This document shows, one piece after another, positions 33,906 to 44,644 of a DNA stretch of 64,000 bases; position 1 is the first letter of the stretch; every line of letters starts with the position of its first letter. The DNA is from Inia geoffrensis. Lineage: Eukaryota; Chordata; Mammalia; Artiodactyla; Iniidae. The stretch lies in NCBI GenBank assembly GCA_036417435.1, contig CM070901.1, forward strand, positions 8,592,001 to 8,656,000, given 5' to 3'. The translations under genes were made by a program, and so were the position numbers. The notes under the pieces were generated by a model. That model was not told the origin of the DNA, searched no databases, and worked only from the letters and a program-made list of their open reading frames with translations.

Positions 33906-34690
33906 TCTTTATTAAAGTTTCAATGAAGAATAGAACATGAATCTAAAAGCATGAAAACATAGAGTTTTAAGATCTCCCTGTGTGATCATTTTGCCATTCA
34001 TCTTTTCTGACAATGATAAATGAATGGTTAAAGCTTGACTGGGAAGGAAGTCTTATATTGGAAAAAAAAGGGAAGAGAAAATCCATTCAAACTCAACTTA
34101 GGCAGCATTTGAGGAGCGAGGAGAGCTGTCTCTTAGCACAAAACTCCTCAAACTGCCTGTCACAGCAAACCTCCAAAAGCAACGTGTCAGGAGGGGCAGA
34201 GGGGACACGTAAAACCTGTGGTCACTCTAACTCCTTTACCAAATAAATGGATTTTGAGAGCATATCAGATGCTTGTCAAAATATCAGCCCAGGAGAGAGC
34301 TTGCCAAGAAGGCACCTGACAGGCTGCATGCGGGGAGTGCCCAGGGACCAGACATTGTCACGCGCCAGCATGCAGATAATTACAACAGAGACAGAAACAA
34401 AGTATCTCCCTCCAAGAAATCTAACCCAAGAAAAAACATCAGTGTGTGTGTATACACTACGTATATAGTATGATTTCCAAAGGAAATCATGCCGTCAAGT
34501 ATCAGACACATTCGCCAATAAAAATGAATTTAGAAGGGAAAAGATGTTCTAAGCCTGTCTTGTTACAAGTTATTAGGCACAACGTTTAGGCTAAATTCTT
34601 TTTTTTTTTCTGCAACAGTTTCACGCTTGTTTTAATCCATTTTGAAAGACTTCAGTTTAGGAAAGAAAAAGGTACGTGGCAGTAAAGAGT
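33906..34690. other. Low-repeat stretch, possible conserved non-coding DNA
   Basis: No repeat family is visible in roughly 780 bp. Adjacent frames 34013-34246 and 34247-34468 (77 and 73 residues) have no recognisable domain and no clear splice pattern. Unusually free of transposons compared with the rest of the window. Confidence 0.35.
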
Positions 34691-34691
34691 C

Positions 34692-35010
34692 ACGATCCCT
34701 CATCTGCAATTCTGAAATCAAAAATTCTCCACAAAGTGAAAGGTTTTCACAAGTTTGGCACCAAGATGCACTTGGGTATAAAACCTGACCCGAACTAACA
34801 TGAGGTTATATGTGTTTTTATTTATCACACTTAGTGTGAGTATTCATATATTTTGTTGCAAAAATCTTAATGAGTTTCATTCTGCGGTGCTTTTCAGTGC
34901 TTTTCTACACCCTGCTGTGGGTGTTACATAATACACAGTGTATGTACCACATTACTTTTCTAAAATCCAAAAAATTCTGAATTCCCAAATGCATCTGGCC
35001 CTATGGCTTT
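34692..35010. mobile_element. Probable Tigger-type non-autonomous element
   Basis: The left end (ATCCCTCATCTGCAATTCTG) and the right end (AAAATTCTGAATTCCC, GCATCTGGCCCTATGG) form the diverged inverted ends seen in Tigger-derived short elements. It is non-coding. The subfamily is not resolved. Confidence 0.5.
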
Positions 35011-35185
35011 CCAACGAAGTATGTAGACATACTTGTACTGGCAAATTGAATGAAGTGTGGACTTTCTATTTCTGATTTAGATTATTTTCATATTATTTAT
35101 ATTCCTGGTTGTTTTGGGAAGAAACATTTCAAGAATTAAAACTTAAATTGTAAAATCATTGCATACTTAGTTTTAGATTGTTGGT

Positions 35186-35189
<4 letters not shown>

Positions 35190-35222
<33 letters not shown>
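35190..35222. repeat. (TA)n microsatellite
   Basis: About 16 TA units directly before the Tigger fragment. TA is also the target of such transposons. Confidence 0.95.
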
Positions 35223-35224
<2 letters not shown>

Positions 35225-35668
35225 CATAATTCAGAGATATTGCGGGTTTGGTTCCAGACCACTGCAATGAAGAGAATTCTGCAATAAAATGAGTCATACA
35301 AGTTTTTTGGTTTCCCAGTGCATATAAAAGTTATGTTTCCTCTATACTGTAGTCTATTAAGTAATAGCATTATGTCTAAAACAATGTACATACCTTAATT
35401 TAAAAATATTGCTAAAAATTGCTATCATCTGAGCCTTCAGTGAGTCAGAGTAGTAACATCAAAGATCGCTGATCACAGATCACCATAACAAAGATAATAA
35501 TAATAATAACGAAAAAGTCTGAAATATTGCAATTACCAAAATGTGACCCAGAGACATGAAATGAGCAAATTCTGTTGGAAAAATTGCGTCCATAGACTTG
35601 CTCCACATGGCGTTGCCACAAATCTTCAATTTGTAAAAAACTCAGTATCTGGGAAGTGCAGGACAACC
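35223..35668 (+). mobile_element. Tigger DNA transposon fragment
   Basis: The left end (AGATATTGCGGGTTTGGTTCC, GACCACTGCAATGAAG) and the inner right part (CAATTTGTAAAAAACTCAG) match a Tigger3/4-type short element. The right terminal repeat is incomplete and gives way to the LTR-like sequence at 35669. Confidence 0.8.
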
Positions 35669-36114
35669 TGTATGAACTGCTAACACCCACCTGGAGCAAA
35701 GAACCAAAGGATTGGCCCCAACACGGTGCTAAGAGACCGGACCAAACTTTAGCCTGGCTTCCACCTGTACTAGCCATGTTCCTGATGGTGGCCCCAGCTC
35801 CCACGCTGAGTGTTTGCTCAAGAAAACAATGTTGCTGAACCACAAAGTATCCATGTCCCAGCCCCCTGTGCCAAACCATTTTCAGTAATTCTCCACTTAC
35901 TTCCCTTCTGTAATTTTCCATTTCCTCGTACCCTCTCAGTCCCTTTTTTGTTCCCCGCTTTTCACTTCCCTGTCATCTCTTTTTTGTTTTCTCTCTGTTC
36001 TGCCTTTAAAAACCTCAGTTACCTTTGCCTCAGTTGGAGTTGAGCCTGATTCATGCCGAAGTTGCTTTCCCCTCCTGCAGGAGTCTGAATAGAGTCTGTC
36101 TTGCTGCCTCTCAC
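35669..36114 (+). mobile_element. Probable solitary LTR
   Basis: Starts TGTATGAACTGC. A pyrimidine-rich U3 leads to a TTTAAAAACC TATA-like box near 36007. A R/U5-like part follows with a polyadenylation-type CTGAATAGAGTCTGTC near 36086, then GCTGCCTCTCACA at the end. No retroviral coding region adjoins. Chance frames of up to 158 residues overlap it on the other strand. Confidence 0.6.
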
Positions 36115-36125
36115 AAGGGCCCAGC

Positions 36126-36520
36126 ACTGCTTTTCTTTGACACTGGTTTCTGGTCCAGCGTATAAGGAGCTTGGAAGTTTGTCATTCTACCATAATAAGT
36201 AAAAGACCGAGTACACTGAAGATCAACCCATTGCCCCTCAAATTGGAGAAACAGGTAGATACAGAGAGTCACACATATTGAAGCAGAGATGCCCACAGGA
36301 AACAGGGCTGGAGTAGGAATATCTGAGTTGTAATTGATGAATTGCTGAAGGCTCCAAGTGTGAGAGTTTAAAAACTCCAGTCTTAGGAAGGCCCTGTCCT
36401 TCTGAGTTTTATCTCTGGGAGCCCTACCAGGTTCTCTCAGTGAAGATTGGAGCAAAGTCCCAATGCTGCTTCAGAGGGAGGGGAAAAAACAGTCATTTTG
36501 AAATATGCATTCTTTTCTTC
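36126..36520 (-). mobile_element. Old repeat, probably antisense LTR
   Basis: GACACTGGTTTCTGGTCCAGC, AGTTTGTCATTCTACCATAAT and GGGAGCCCTACCAGGTTCTC resemble an old ERV-type LTR read backwards. The family is not resolved. A 114-residue minus-strand frame crosses it and is not a recognised protein. Confidence 0.4.
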
Positions 36521-36559
36521 TAATAAGTCCTGCCCTCAAGAGAAATCATTTTCCTGGAG

Positions 36560-36765
36560 CCTAAACTACTGGTGGAAATGCAAAGGTACAGACCCTTTGG
36601 AAGACAGCTTGCTGTTTTCTTATAAAACTAAATATTCTCTTACCAATGATCCAGCAACCGTGCTCCTTGGTATTTACCCAGAGAAGTAAACAACTTGTTT
36701 CCACATGGAAATCTGCACATGGATGTGTAGGGCAGCTCTATTCATAATTGCCCAGACTTGAAGCA
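36560..36765 (+). mobile_element. Old L1M fragment, sense
   Basis: CTACTGGTGGAAATGCAAAGG, TACCAATGATCCAGCAACCG, GTATTTACCCAGAGAAGTAA and GGGCAGCTCTATTCATAATTG correspond to the end of L1M ORF2 and its 3' UTR. Confidence 0.8.
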
Positions 36766-36769
36766 ATCT

Positions 36770-38480
36770 TTATTTATTCCTTCTCTAACACTCTTCCTCT
36801 CTTTTGTAGACTTGAGTTTCTGACCTGTAACCTTCTTTTTTTTTTTCCTCTCTCTGAAGAACTTCTTTTAATATTCCTTTCAGGGCAGTTCCTCTGGCAA
36901 CAATTCAGTTTTCATTTTTTCTGAGCTAGTCTAATGATCATTCACTTTTGTTTCTAATTAACATCTGTCACCATACATAGTTACGGAATTTTTTTGTGGG
37001 GGGGGGGAGGAGAGCTCTTAAAGATTTAGTCTCTTAGAAAGTTTTAAAGGGGGTGGGACTGAAAGTTTCAACCCTCTCATCACAGGGTTTGACCTCCTGG
37101 CACCACCCTCCATCCTCAGGTACTTCCAAAAGTCCTCATTCACATAATAAAATCAGCAAAACCAGGCCTTTGTTACAGAGCATGCTCCGGTTTTATTAGA
37201 AATGGTTACTTCCCCCCTACCCCCACCTGAAACAAGAGGAATTTTTCCCTCAGATCTTCCTTATGAGAGACTGACGAGGTTCCTGGAAGTAAAACCCACA
37301 GAAGACTTCACCTCCACAAGTCTCTCCTCTTAAAGCTAATCTGCACTCTGCCTCCAGGAACACCGGTCCAAGGTACCAGTGAAGTGTTCCTGCCAGTTGA
37401 CGGCTCCAGTGGCTTCTGCTCCAGGTAAGGTGGTGCTGGCTGTTATTCTGTGTCTTTGCCTGTCTCGTCAGATTTCAAGGTGGTCATTCTTCTGTGATCT
37501 CATTTCTTTAACTAGTTAAAGAAATGTCACTGATTTGCAGTTTGTTCAACTTTTCTCTTGTTGTAAGGACAGAAGTGATGACTTCCAAGCTCTTTTCACG
37601 TTGGAGCTGAAATCAGAAGTTCTCTATTGCATTTAAAAATGCACCATGCAAAGATCCTTTTTCCTCCTGGTAGAATCATTTCAGTTAAGTTGCACAGTGA
37701 TGGGAATTATTAAAAAATTGAGCGAAGTGAAATGGTCTTGAAAAAATGTTACTGTTTGTTGAGTTAGAGTTTACTTAAAATAAAACTGAAATTCTTTGTG
37801 CGAAAAGTCATTTTGGGGCCTTAACTCTGTACCCATATTTTTTAATAAAATAGTGTCAATGATGACAAAAATGTCAAAACTGAAAGCTGATAACTGCTAT
37901 ATTCCTTGTAAATTACCAGAGATATGTATAGATTTCTAATATAGCTATGTGTATTTTTTAAATTTAAACAGTTGACCCAAAGTTTTAAAGTCTATTTGCC
38001 AGGCACTGATTTAAGCACTATGGGAGTACCTGCCCTCAAGGACATTACAATCTAATTGGGAAACTAAAACTAACATGAAAGTGAGCTGTCAAGTGCAGCA
38101 AACTGAACTGAACTAAGAAATGATGAGGCTCATGACTGATTCCAGGTTAAGAACTGAATGTTCAAACATGGTTCTGATTTTGGAGATGTATGTGGTTCTA
38201 TGAGATACATTTATTTTCACCATTTCCCATTGGTAGCTCAAAACATTTAGAGTCATGTACAGTTGGCATACGCTCAGTGTATGGAGATCCTGGCAAATTG
38301 CTGCTCTCCTGAGTCCCATGCATGCCCTCTTCACAAACTGTCCATTCCTGCCCCTCCAGCAGGATCTCCTGGACTTCCCTGTGATCTAGCAACTAAAGGT
38401 TTAACAGCTAGGACAGCAAGAAGTCTCTAGGACTCAACTCTGGCACCCAAGGTGTTATAGTTGGTTGTTGTTAAATGCTT
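36770..38480. other. Low-repeat stretch with a G-run
   Basis: Holds a poly-G run near 36996-37006 and a family-B-like trace at about 37980-38100 (TTTGCCAGGCACTGATTTAAG). 37050-37400 may be an old LTR but I cannot support a name. The small frames at 38113-38392 on the minus strand have no motif. Confidence 0.35.
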
Positions 38481-38968
38481 TTTTTGAATTTAATTTTTAT
38501 TTTATATTAGAATATAATTGATTTACAATGCTGTATCATTTTCAGGTGTACAGCAAAGTGAATCAGTTGTACATATACATACATCCACTCTTTTTCGGAT
38601 TCTTTTCCCATAAAGGTTATTACAGTGTATTGAGTAGAGTTTGCTGTTCTATACCATAGGTCCTTGTTGATTATCTATTTTATATAAGGCAGTGTGTCTA
38701 TGTTAATCCTAACCTCCTAATTTATCCCTCCCACCACCTTTCCCCTTTGGTAACCGTAAGTTTGTTTTCAAAGTCTGTTTCTTTTTTGTAAATAAGTTCA
38801 TTTTTTAAGATTCCACATGTAAGTGATATCATATATTTGTCTTTCTCTGTCTGACTTTCTTCGCTTGATATGACAATCTCTAGGTCCATCCATGTTGCTG
38901 CAAATGGCATTATTTCATTCTTTCTTATGGCTGAGTGATATTCCATTATATATATATGTACCACACCT
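38481..38968 (-). mobile_element. LINE-1 3' UTR and ORF2 end, older subfamily, antisense
   Basis: TTATATTAGAATATAATTGAT, GTGTACAGCAAAGTGAATCAG, AACCGTAAGTTTGTTTTCAAAG and TATGGCTGAGTGATATTCC. The minus-strand frame 38722-38964 is the 3' UTR-proximal end of ORF2. TTAAATRYTTT near 38470 and 38969 may be the duplication. Confidence 0.9.
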
Positions 38969-38979
38969 TAAATATTTTG

Positions 38980-39624
38980 AATAGAACCTTGTTCATATTT
39001 GTTTTGACTTGTCTAGAAGATGCCAATATATTCACACACAAAAAATGAAATATTGTTTATCATTTCCACGCTGAAGAAAATCAGTCAGATGGTTGGAAAT
39101 TTCTAGTGATATGACATAGACAAAATCTTAAACTGAGCAATGGTGACTGCTAACTGCTGCTTGGAAAGACCAGTCACAGGAGAAATTGCTTGGTGTCAAG
39201 ATATTAGAATGATCAGGGATGTGGTGATAAAAAAGGGTAAGGTAAAATCATCTCTCTCAAATGAAGTATAGGTAAAGGTTGTTTGTCATTAGGAAGTCAC
39301 ACAATGTTGAAATGGACAGAATTTGTTTCAAACTGAAGAAAAAAGCTTGAGCTTTTTAATTATGATGTGGAGCTGTCTTATTGTTATTTATTGTGTATCA
39401 TTTGGTGTCTCATTTTTCAATTGGTTTCACAGGGGAGAGTGGATACTCCTTCATTTTTAACCAGAAGTGTCCAAAAGTACTTTTTTTATATTAGCTTTTA
39501 TATTAGTATTTCCTCAGCACAGGGTGCAGAGGCACATTGGAGAGATTTGTGATGTCGATTCTGTAAGCATTGCTTGTGAAGACGTTCCCGATGAGCTTTC
39601 TTTAATGTTTAGGACGTGCCTGAA
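38980..39624. other. No feature recognised
   Basis: About 650 bp without a named repeat or exon. Confidence 0.35.
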
Positions 39625-39815
39625 ATGCAAGCTTTGGAGCTGGATAGATCTGTGTAGGCTTCAGTAAGTTATTTTGGTTTCAACGTCCTCATCTGTAAAA
39701 TGGAGATATCCAGTAGCTCTGTGGAAAGTTGTTTTGAAAACTAGAAATGATGTATGTAAAGTGGCTACCAGAGTACCTGGAACATGGTAGGAACACAACA
39801 AATATCAACTAAAGT
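39625..39815 (+). mobile_element. MIR SINE, sense
   Basis: TTTGGAGCTGGATAGATCTG, CGTCCTCATCTGTAAAATGG and GTACCTGGAACATGGTAGG are in sense MIR order. Confidence 0.8.
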
Positions 39816-40015
39816 TATTAATTGGTGAGATTATTGAAGTTTTTTTATAGCTATAAAGCTTGAATATCATGCCTACACTTCATAGTCCTTCAATCTGATT
39901 TGGCTTTGGTGATTACTGAAGAGTCACTTTGTTTTGTTTTGTTTTAAATTTTTTCTAAAGCCTACTAAAGAAATTGTCCTCTTTTTTGGCCAGAGTGTTA
40001 GTTATTTTTTTCTAG

Positions 40016-40228
40016 AGCAGGAGTCAGCAAATTCTTCTTTAATGGGCCAGACAGTAAATATTTTTGGCTTTGAGGATCTTACGGTTTCTGTTGCATCTAC
40101 TCAACTCTGCCATCGTAGCAGGAGAGCAGTATAAAGGGCATGGCTGCATCCCCATCAAACCTCATTTACAAAACCACAGGACCGGCCAGATTTTACCCAC
40201 ACTTTGTATTTTGCTGCTCTAGAAACTG
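40016..40228 (-). mobile_element. hAT-Charlie-type non-autonomous element
   Basis: GAGCAGGAGTCAGCAAATTC, GGCCAGACAGTAAATATTTTT, CTGTTGCATCTACTCAACTC and GACCGGCCAGATTTTACCC are the antisense pattern of a common hAT-Charlie short element with CAGGGGTCGGCAAA-type ends. No transposase. Confidence 0.7.
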
Positions 40229-40364
40229 GCAGTTTCAATAGTACATGACGCCTGGTACCTGTTTGCCATTTACTTATCTCATAATGATTATCTTTACTGA
40301 TTTTATTTTATAGATAAGGGCGTTGATATTTTGGAGCGTATTTGAAACATGGAATTTTTTGAAT

Positions 40365-40450
40365 GTTCCATATCTTTTTTCACCCAGCTTTACTGAGTTA
40401 TAACCGACAAATAAAACTGTAAGATTTCTACAGTGTACAATGTCATGGTC
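40365..40450 (-). mobile_element. L1M 3' terminal fragment
   Basis: TTACTGAGTTATAACCGACAA followed by TACAGTGTACAATGTCATGG matches the antisense end of L1MA/L1MB-type elements. Only the terminal piece is present. Confidence 0.65.
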
Positions 40451-40668
40451 AAACATGGAATTTTTATTGTTCCGAGAATGTTTACCAAAATCTCCTTTAC
40501 AGATAATTCACCCAAATAACTCAGAGAAATAATATACAGAAAAAAAGTCAGCTATAACATAATAGAGATCAGGTCTTAACAACTCCATCTAAGAAGGAAT
40601 GTATATGAATCATATTTACGGAAAAAAAGCTGTGTATCCGTGTAAAATATTGTTTAAAAATTTTTAGG

Positions 40669-40880
40669 GGGGCTGCCCTGGTGGCACAGTGGTTGAGAGT
40701 CCGCCTGCCGATGCAGGGGACACGGGTTTGTGCCCCGGTCTGGGAAGATCCCACATGCCGCGGAGTGGCTGGGCCCGTGCGCCATGGCCACTGAGCCTGC
40801 GCATCCGGAGCCTGTGCTCCGCAACGGGAGAGGCCACAACAGCGAGAGGCCCATGTACCACAAAAAAAAAAAGAAAAACA
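40669..40880 (+). mobile_element. CHR-2 SINE, short form
   Basis: Head GGCTGCCCTGGTGGCACAGTG, body GCCGCGGAGTGGCTGGGCCC, A-tail. AAATTTT(T)AGG flanks it on both sides. Overlapping frames of 75-87 residues are SINE translations. Confidence 0.95.
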
Positions 40881-40889
40881 AATTTTAGG

Positions 40890-41818
40890 ACTTTTCTCTC
40901 CTTAAGGACCATTTTAGAGGAAATTACTTTTTTAGTGGATTTGGATTTCTAATTGTATTTGGGTTAATCATGCACACAGTTGCCTGCTATCTCTGTCTTT
41001 GAACTCGAGAAATTCTAGCAGGCATTCAACAGGGAATAGATGCTCAATGTGTTGTACAGTAGGATAGGCAATCCCAAGAGATACTGCCACTGACGTGATG
41101 AGGGGGAAAGATGATACATATGTACATAAGTGTCTCTCTAGGCCTAGGTAGGTGTTGCTACCTGTTCACAGCTAGTGATTCTATTATCAGTTTATCCCTC
41201 ATATAGCGATGATTACAATATTGCTTCTAAAGAAATGTCCTTGTGTGTTTTCCCGTCATCACGGGAAAATGGAAATAAACCAAGGAGGTCTAGCTAGGTT
41301 GGGATTGGATTGTATAGATTGTCATTGACAGCTTTTTACAAAACCTGCCACTTGTAACTCTTTTCCTTAGGCCTGACTGCCCAAGACTGTGGCATGAAAC
41401 TCCATCCAACAGGAGAGGAAGCCCTTGGTTTCTTAGGTTTTCTTAGCAGGAGTGTCATTTGTATGCTTGAATATAAATTTTGCCCTTTGAATAGATTTTT
41501 TTTTTTATCATAGTAACTACTACAGCACTATACACCCAGTAGGTTCTCAGTAAATACTCATTAGCTCCCCAGACTTATAACCTATAGGGTTATACTATTA
41601 ACGTTTGTATTTGGCCTTCATGCCAACATACTTAGTAGACTATCATTATTAGATTTTAGCATATGTCAGGTAGAAATCAAAACTCCTGTACATAAAATGC
41701 TCCCATATTTTTGTTCTTAAACATATCTGTGACAACAACCATAAGAATCTACTACAAATGTAACATAATGGCCACAAAAATAGTTTTAGTGTGTGTAAAG
41801 CTTTCAAGAAGAATGTAT
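40890..41818. other. No gene; small MIR/L2-like trace
   Basis: CAGTAGGTTCTCAGTAAATAC near 41538 resembles the 3' end of MIR or L2. A short perfect inverted repeat TTTTCCCGTcatcACGGGAAAA lies at about 41249-41270. Otherwise nothing recognised. Confidence 0.4.
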
Positions 41819-42312
41819 AGATCTTCCTCACTTACGATGGGGTTCCATCCTGATAAACCCATCAAAAGTTGAAAACATCATAAGTCAAAAATGCATTTAA
41901 TACACCTAACCTACCAAACATCACTGCTTAGTCTCGCCTACCTTAAATGTGCTCAGAATACATACATTCATCTAACAAATGCAAAATCATCTAACACAAA
42001 GCTTATCTTATAATAAGGTGTTGAATATCTCATGTAATTTATTGAATACTGCACTGAAAGTGAAGAACAGAATGGTTGTCTGGGTCCAGAACGGTTGTAA
42101 GTGTATCAGTTGTTCACCCTCGTGGTCGCGGGGCTGACTGGGAGCTGTGGCTGCCACTGCTCAGCATCATGGGAGAGCATCTTACTCATAGCAGTAGCCC
42201 AGAAAAAGCTCGAAATTCAAAGTACAGTTTCTATGAAACACGTATCACTTTTTCATCACTGTAAAGTCAAAAAGTCATGTGTCGAATCTTCACATGCCAG
42301 GGACTACCTGTA
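41819..42312. mobile_element. Tigger-type non-autonomous element
   Basis: The left end TCCTCACTTACGATGGGG and right end CCAGGGACTACCTGTA form the inverted ends, with internal CACCTAACCTACCAAACATC, GAATATCTCATGTAATTTATT and AAAGTCAAAAAGTCATGTGTCG. This fits a Tigger/pogo short element. Two small frames through it are chance. Confidence 0.7.
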
Positions 42313-42514
42313 GCTTATTTCTGTGTCTGATAAGATGACAATGTCATCCCTCAAAATGCAGAGGATTCAATGAAGAGAATTTTCTTTAATTCTGATGGAT
42401 GAGAAAATGCAGTTAGCGATTTGTAATTGATGGGACTAGAGAGAGAGAGCCTTGTCATCTTTGAGTTCGTATTAGTGGAGTAACAGCAGGCACATGTTTC
42501 CCAAACTGAGTCCG

Positions 42515-42736
42515 TTCTTTCAACAAGTATTTGCATGCTTTTTTGTGTGCCAGGAGCTGTATTAGTTGCTGGGGATTCAGTTTTAAACAAGACGGAAAAC
42601 GAAGCTCCTGATTCTCATGGAGCCCGCAGCCTGACAGGTGAGACAGTGGACTCCTGGGCTAGAGGAGCACATGATATCTTGGACAAAGTAACATTTAAGT
42701 TAGAACATGTATTTAAACTTTCAGAGGAAAAGAGAG
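42515..42736 (+). mobile_element. Old repeat family B fragment
   Basis: CAACAAGTATTTGCATGC, GTGTGCCAGGAGCTGTATTAG and CTCATGGAGCCCGCAGCCTG form the family-B 5' pattern. Confidence 0.55.
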
Positions 42737-42748
42737 CTGATGGTGTTT

Positions 42749-42883
42749 TCTTGTTTGTTTGTTCATTTGTTTGTTTTTTGGCTTCGGGGCATGCGGGATC
42801 TTAGTTCCCAGACCAGGGATCAAAGCTGTGGCCCCCTGCAGTGGAAGGGCAGAGCCTTAACCACTGGACCATCAGGGAAGTCC
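42749..42883 (-). mobile_element. CHR-1-like SINE, antisense
   Basis: A T-rich (TTTG)n tail is followed by GGGCATGCGGGATCTTAGTTC, CCAGGGATCAAAGCTGTGGCC and the reversed head CCACTGGACCATCAGGGAAG. CTGATGGT(A)GTTT flanks it on both sides (42737 and 42884). Confidence 0.9.
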
Positions 42884-42936
42884 CTGATGGTAGTTTAGAA
42901 ACTCACAATGAGAGCATGAGTCAAGAAAATTAGGCC

Positions 42937-43148
42937 TGGGCTTCCCTGGTGGCGCAGTGGTTGGGAGTCTGCCTGCCGATGCAGGGGATGCGGGTTCGTG
43001 CCCCGGTCGGGGAAGATCCCACATGCCGCGGAGCGGCTGGACCCGTGAGCCATGGCCGCTGAGCCTGCGCGTCCAGAGCCTGTGCTCCGCGGCGGGAGAG
43101 GCCACAGCAGTGAGAGGCCTGTGTACCGCAAAAAAAAAAAAAAAAAAG
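42937..43148 (+). mobile_element. CHR-2 SINE, short form
   Basis: GGGCTTCCCTGGTGGCGCAG head, intact-looking CHR-2 body and a 17-A tail. AGAARATTAGGC flanks it on both sides (about 42925 and 43150). It lies about 50 bp from the preceding CHR-1-like copy in opposite orientation. Confidence 0.96.
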
Positions 43149-43184
43149 AAGAAGATTAGGCGTTTTATATATATATATAAACGC

Positions 43185-43375
43185 TGAAGGTTTCCTATGT
43201 GCTGGGCACCACGCAAAGTGTTTTATAACAGTTCGTTCTCTCTTCACAACAACGCTTGGCAGTATGTTAGATTATTCCTATTTTGCAGACGAGAAAGCAG
43301 CCTGTAAGAGGCTGAGTAGTTTGCCCAAGTGACAGTCAACAAGTGGAAAAGCCAGGACAGCAGGCACGTCTGTGT
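43185..43375 (-). mobile_element. MIR SINE, antisense
   Basis: TTTCCTATGTGCTGGGCACC, CTCTCTTCACAACAACGCTTG, TATTTTGCAGACGAGAAAGC and GCAGGACAGCCAGG-like blocks in MIR antisense order. Confidence 0.85.
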
Positions 43376-44644
43376 ATCCCCAGCTGTGATCCTGAGTAGT
43401 GTGTAGCCAGGGAGCCATCCAGGAAAGAAATGCCTCCATCTCTGAATCAGTCTGTTGAGCTCAGAATTGTTAAAGAACATATACAAAACCAGAAGGAGGT
43501 AAGGTATCAAGGACCAATACCTAGAAGAAGAACGGGCTTTTATGGGTATTATGACCTAAAAAATCCTCTAAGAAAGCCTCATCAACAGAATCAACTGAAG
43601 TTTATGGAACAGGTTAGAAGGTTTGGGTACCAACTGGAATGTCATTCCTCTGGAATGTAGGATGTGTGAGGGCAGGGATTTTGTCGCTTTTAATCAGTGC
43701 TCGATCTATCTCAAACGGTCCCTGGCATGTGGTAGGAACTCACAGTTGGCACAACAATCCTAGTTTCAACACAGCCACCAGAATCAGCAAGTTCTTTCCT
43801 GATAGCCTTGTGGTTAACATGGAGAACTATGGCTCGACAGCTAAAACCAAAGAAACTGGATCAATGCATTGATACACAAATGGCTGGAGTTCTTAAGATG
43901 GGTGCCACAGGGACCTCTTGGCTCTATACTGGATCAACCTTTTCAGAAATGTTGTCCATAAAGAAATACAAAAATTCCTGGTGTCCTCTTCCTTGCGCTG
44001 GATTTTAGTGTACAGAATGTAGCTCGAAACGAGAGAGGAAGGGCATTGGTTGGCTCCAAAAGTCCCTCCGCAATCCAGTTGCTTATAAAAAAATCATTTG
44101 CTGTAATGGGATAAAAATAAGGAAGGCAGGCTTATAAAATATGGGAGTGACACATATCTTGAAGGGAGAGATCTCTTATGTTGAATGAACAAGGAATCAA
44201 AAAGGTCACAGTAGCCCAGCAGGTTGGTCTGAAACCAACAAAGATGTTTAAAAATAGAAGATGGAGAAAACTTTTTGGACAGGATTTTATGTGAAATATC
44301 TTTGGGATTTACTAGACTGTAAACTCCTTAAGAGCCTATTGTGGGAACTGACTATTCAAATTGATATAATCTTTTTTTTTAATTAATAAAAAGCAAAAGA
44401 GATAGGTGAATGCTGGTAACACACCCATTATATGAGACACCAGATGGCTCACACCCAAGGTGTTGTATCTGTTCTGCAAGGGCTTCTGCTTCGATAGGGA
44501 CATTTACACACCAAGAGGACACAAACCCTAGTCTGGAAGGGAGTCTACTCTAGCTAAGTTGAGGCCTCTGATTTTGCTGGGATTATGTAACACTCTTATT
44601 CCCATCTCCCTGTCTAGAGGTTTGCTTTCTTCAACCTATTTTTT
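43376..44644. other. No gene; L2 3' end at 43645-43760
   Basis: Frames at 43430-43660, 43639-43872 and 43808-44008 (66-77 residues) overlap and show no domain or splice logic I can support. Apart from the L2 end no repeat was recognised. Confidence 0.35.
43645..43760 (+). mobile_element. L2 LINE 3' end
   Basis: GGAATGTAGGATGTGTGAGGG, CAGGGATTTTGTCGCTTTTAA and CCCTGGCATGTGGTAGGAAC match the 3' end of L2, an ancient CR1-clade LINE. Confidence 0.75.

Noticed and set aside
38370..38400. CTGGACTTCCCTGTGATCTAG as a SINE head
   Set aside because: Only the first bases resemble a CHR head. The rest of the SINE, the B-box and a tail are absent.
43430..44008. Three overlapping frames as a possible processed pseudogene
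   Set aside because: No recognisable parent protein, no A-tail or target duplication, and an L2 end lies across them.
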